DNA of 64,000 nt, from assembly GCF_009834025.1 (NCBI RefSeq), contig NZ_CP047156.1, positions 3,122,067-3,186,066 on the forward strand. Reading direction: 5' to 3'. Positions 61,607-64,000 of the stretch are shown piece by piece. Below the pieces are notes generated by a model, which was given only the letters and a program-made list of their open reading frames with translations, was not told the DNA's origin and did no database searches. The stretch comes from Epidermidibacterium keratini (GTDB lineage Bacteria > Actinomycetota > Actinomycetes > Mycobacteriales > Antricoccaceae). The first letter of the stretch is position 1, and every line of letters begins with the position of its first letter. A program made the translations under genes and the position numbers.

Positions 61607-64000
61607 TCAGCGGAAGTCGCGGGACATGGACGGCAGGTCGCTCGACGGCGTCATGCTGGCGATCGAGACCGGCAGCGTGCTGAGGCGCTCGGCGACCAGG
61701 TTGATCGCACCGTCGTTTTTCTCGACCATCCCGCGGATCACCAGCGCAGAAGACTCCCGCGCGACACGTAGGTAGCGGTTCCACACCGGCACCGGGATGA
61801 CCACGTTAACCATCCCGGTCTCGTCTTCTAAGTTCATGAACGTCACCCCGGACGCCGTCGCCGGACGCTGACGGTGCGTGACGACTCCGCCGACCTCGAC
61901 GCGCGAGTGGTCGGGTACGCCGGCCAGCCCCGCAGCGGTCACGATCCCACGGGCCGCTAGATCACCGCGTACATGTGCGATCGGGTGGTCATCCGGAGTG
62001 ATGCCGGTAGCCCAGAGATCGGCCATGGTCAGCTCGCCGTACGACATCTGCGGCAGGCCAGGCGCCGCCAGCGGTGAGCCGGAGTCCTCCAGGATCTCAG
62101 TGCGCTCTCGCGAGGCCGGGCCGGCTTCCCACAGCGCCTGCCGGCGATCGAGCTCAAACGAGCTGAACGCGCCGGCGGTCGCCAGTGCCTCGACCTGCGC
62201 TGCGTTCAGCCCGGTGCGGCGTACGAGGTCGGCGATGCTGGCAAACCGTCCTGCCTTTTCGCGTTCGGCAACGACACGCTCGGCGTCCTCGGTGCCGATG
62301 CCGCGCACCGACTGCAGCCCAAGACGTACGGCGAACGCGCCGTCACGACGATGAACACTGGCATCAAACGGCTCGGTCGGCTCCCACGTCAGCGATCCCT
62401 CCGTGATCTCCGGATCGCTGATACACAACCGATCTCCGGTCGCTGGCAGCTTGACTGCGCGCGGCGGGCAGACAGCGCAGTCGAAGTCCATCGGCTCCAG
62501 ACCGCCGTGTACGCCGGACAGCTGGATGTCCGGGCGGCGTACCTCGACCCCATGGCGCCGGGCATCGGCAACCAGGCTCTGCGGTGAGTAGAAGCCCATC
62601 GGCTGCGCCTGCAGCAACGAGCACAGGAACGCGCCGGGGTAGTGCAGTCGTAGCCAGGTGCTGGCATAGACCAGCAGCGCGAATGAGATGGAGTGGCTTT
62701 CGGCGAAGCCGAAGTTGGCGAACGCCTCGATCTTGTCGTAGATGCTGTCGGCGAGCGCGCCGGTGACTCCGTTGGCCGCCATTCCGTCGTACAGCTTCTG
62801 ACGCAGCCGCCCGATCTTTTCCACGCCTCGTTTGGAACCCATCGCGCGGCGCAGCAGGTCGGCGTCTGCGCCGCTGCAACCACCGACTGCCATTGCGATC
62901 TGCATCAGCTGTTCTTGGAATAGCGGGATGCCGAGCGTCCGCTCCAGCACCGGTTCCAGTGAGGGGTGCTCGTAGGTGACCGGTTCGTGCCCGCGTCGCC
63001 TGCGGATGTAGGGGTGGATCGCGCCGCCCTGGATCGGGCCGGGACGGATCAACGCCACCTCGATGACCAGGTCGTAGAACGAGCGAGGGCGCAGCCGCGG
63101 GAGCGTGGCCATCTGCGCGCGACTCTCGATCTGGAACACCCCGACCGTGTCGGCGCGGCATACCTGGTCGTAGACCCCCTTCTCCTCCTTCGGGATGGTC
63201 GGCAGGGTCCAGCGTTCGCCGAGATGATCGGCGACCAGGTCCATGCAGTAGGACAGTGCCGACAGCATTCCCAGACCCAGCAGGTCAAACTTGACCAGAC
63301 GCATCGATGCGCAGTCGTCCTTGTCCCACTGCAACACGGTGCGGTTTTCCATCCGCGCGTGCTCGATGGGGCACACGTCGCCGACCGGTTCACGGGTGAG
63401 CACCATGCCGCCGGAGTGGATGCCCAGGTGCCGCGGAAACTTCAGCAGCTCGTTGGCAAGGGTGAGTACGTCGTCCGGGATGCGATCGGGATCGTCTGTG
63501 TCACCAGTGTTCTCGGCTCGTACGGCGTGCCAGCCGTCGATCCGTTTGGACCAGGCGTCTTGCTGCCCGACGCTGTAGCCAAGGGCCTTGGCCATGTCTC
63601 GCACCGCCGAGCGTGGCCGGTAGGTGATGACGTTGGCGACCTGGGCGGCGTTGTGTCGGCCGTACTTGCCGTAGACGTACTGGATGACCTCTTCACGACG
63701 CTCAGAGTCGATGTCGATGTCGATATCTGGCTCTTCGTTGCGCGAGGCAGAGAGGAACCGCTCAAACGGCAGACCGTAGAGGATCGAGTCGACCGCAGTG
63801 ATGCCGAGGGCGTAGCAGACCGCCGAGTTGGCAGCCGATCCGCGACCCTGGCAGAGGATCTTGCGTTGCTCGCAGAACTGCACGATGTCATGCACGATCA
63901 GGAAGTAGCCGGGAAACTCCTTGTCTTCGATCACCCGCAGCTCACGTTCGAGTCGTTCGTAGGCACCCGGCTGTGTCGGGCTCTCGGGATGTCCGTAACG
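61607..64000 (-). CDS. dnaE2: Error-prone DNA polymerase III alpha subunit DnaE2 (5' part outside window)
   Basis: Translesion polymerase used after DNA damage. The frame is open to the right edge, leaving about 797 residues of a usual 1050-1100; the N-terminal PHP domain is missing. Visible are the palm with catalytic aspartates (PDIDIDIDSERREEVIQYVY), the CQGRGSAANSAVCYALGI region, the fingers (ESHSISFALLVYASTWLRLH, GFYSPQSLVADARRHGVEV), a helix-hairpin-helix part (GIGTEDAERVVAEREKAGRF) and a C-terminal OB domain (VTHRQRPATASGVTFMNLED). It usually works with ImuA'/ImuB, which must lie elsewhere. Confidence 0.93.
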   Translation of the reverse strand, partial: RYGHPESPTQPGAYERLERELRVIEDKEFPGYFLIVHDIVQFCEQRKILCQGRGSAANSAVCYALGITAVDSILYGLPFERFLSASRNEEPDIDIDIDSERREEVIQYVYGKYGRHNAAQVANVITYRPRSAVRDMAKALGYSVGQQDAWSKRIDGWHAVRAENTGDTDDPDRIPDDVLTLANELLKFPRHLGIHSGGMVLTREPVGDVCPIEHARMENRTVLQWDKDDCASMRLVKFDLLGLGMLSALSYCMDLVADHLGERWTLPTIPKEEKGVYDQVCRADTVGVFQIESRAQMATLPRLRPRSFYDLVIEVALIRPGPIQGGAIHPYIRRRRGHEPVTYEHPSLEPVLERTLGIPLFQEQLMQIAMAVGGCSGADADLLRRAMGSKRGVEKIGRLRQKLYDGMAANGVTGALADSIYDKIEAFANFGFAESHSISFALLVYASTWLRLHYPGAFLCSLLQAQPMGFYSPQSLVADARRHGVEVRRPDIQLSGVHGGLEPMDFDCAVCPPRAVKLPATGDRLCISDPEITEGSLTWEPTEPFDASVHRRDGAFAVRLGLQSVRGIGTEDAERVVAEREKAGRFASIADLVRRTGLNAAQVEALATAGAFSSFELDRRQALWEAGPASRERTEILEDSGSPLAAPGLPQMSYGELTMADLWATGITPDDHPIAHVRGDLAARGIVTAAGLAGVPDHSRVEVGGVVTHRQRPATASGVTFMNLEDETGMVNVVIPVPVWNRYLRVARESSALVIRGMVEKNDGAINLVAERLSTLPVSIASMTPSSDLPSMSRDFR

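Overview
The window is high-GC DNA with densely packed genes, many 4-base ATGA/GTGA overlaps, and frequent GTG and TTG starts. These features and the gene content (acyl-CoA carboxylase AccA3/AccD5/AccE5, LpdA, gluABCD, an Rv3311-like acidic protein, DnaE2) indicate an actinomycete (Actinomycetota). From memory, two blocks match Mycobacterium tuberculosis gene neighbourhoods: cdd-deoA / Rv3311-like / upp / pmmB / amiA-like / lpdA (Rv3303c-Rv3315c) and accA3-maf-accE5-accD5 / birA / PH-domain protein (Rv3278c-Rv3285). The species cannot be named from sequence alone. I see no rRNA, tRNA, CRISPR array or intact insertion sequence.

Layout. (1) 1-12.7 kb is a surface-polysaccharide locus. On the plus strand are a GT4 glycosyltransferase running in from the left edge, a Wzm/Wzt-type ABC exporter, a coiled-coil protein, a two-domain glycosyltransferase and a protein with a PP-loop ATP-pyrophosphatase motif. 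Convergent to these on the minus strand are a methyltransferase, a CgeB/GT2 fusion, a UDP-sugar dehydrogenase and a GT61 enzyme. A GH79-like lipoprotein borders the locus. (2) 14.4-17.2 kb holds a divergent ketol-acid-reductoisomerase-like protein and two tandem paralogous lipoproteins of unknown function. (3) 17.3-20.9 kb is gluABCD, a glutamate-type ABC importer with a GlnR-like box upstream and a strong hairpin between gluB and gluC. (4) 21.1-23.5 kb is an egtB-egtD ergothioneine pair. (5) 23.6-31.2 kb is a nucleoside uptake and salvage operon: BMP lipoprotein, ATPase, two permeases, cdd, deoA. (6) 31.3-34.1 kb has a drug-type ABC exporter and a small operon whose second gene is frameshifted.

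(7) 34.4-44.8 kb holds the acidic Rv3311-like protein, upp, a phosphohexomutase, a Ser/Thr kinase, a YbdK-type ligase, an M20 amidohydrolase and lpdA. Between the last two lies an array of eleven 21-bp units folding symmetrically on itself. (8) 44.9-51.2 kb has a TAP-like lipoprotein hydrolase and the acyl-CoA carboxylase/maf operon. (9) 51.3-64 kb has an XRE regulator with a membrane partner, an NhaA-thioredoxin fusion, birA, a PH-domain membrane protein, sbcDC, a MaoC-like hydratase, a mazEF-type toxin-antitoxin pair and the C-terminal three-quarters of dnaE2, which runs off the right edge.

How the genes fit together. The first locus should make, decorate and export a glycan; I predict a uronic-acid-containing one. 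The nucleoside operon imports nucleosides, then deaminates and phosphorolyses them, and upp recovers uracil. BirA biotinylates AccA3, which works with AccD5/AccE5 on acyl-CoA carboxylation. SbcDC and DnaE2 serve DNA repair and damage tolerance. A dispersed GTCTCGACAACC / GCTCGACCACC repeat occupies at least seven intergenic gaps.
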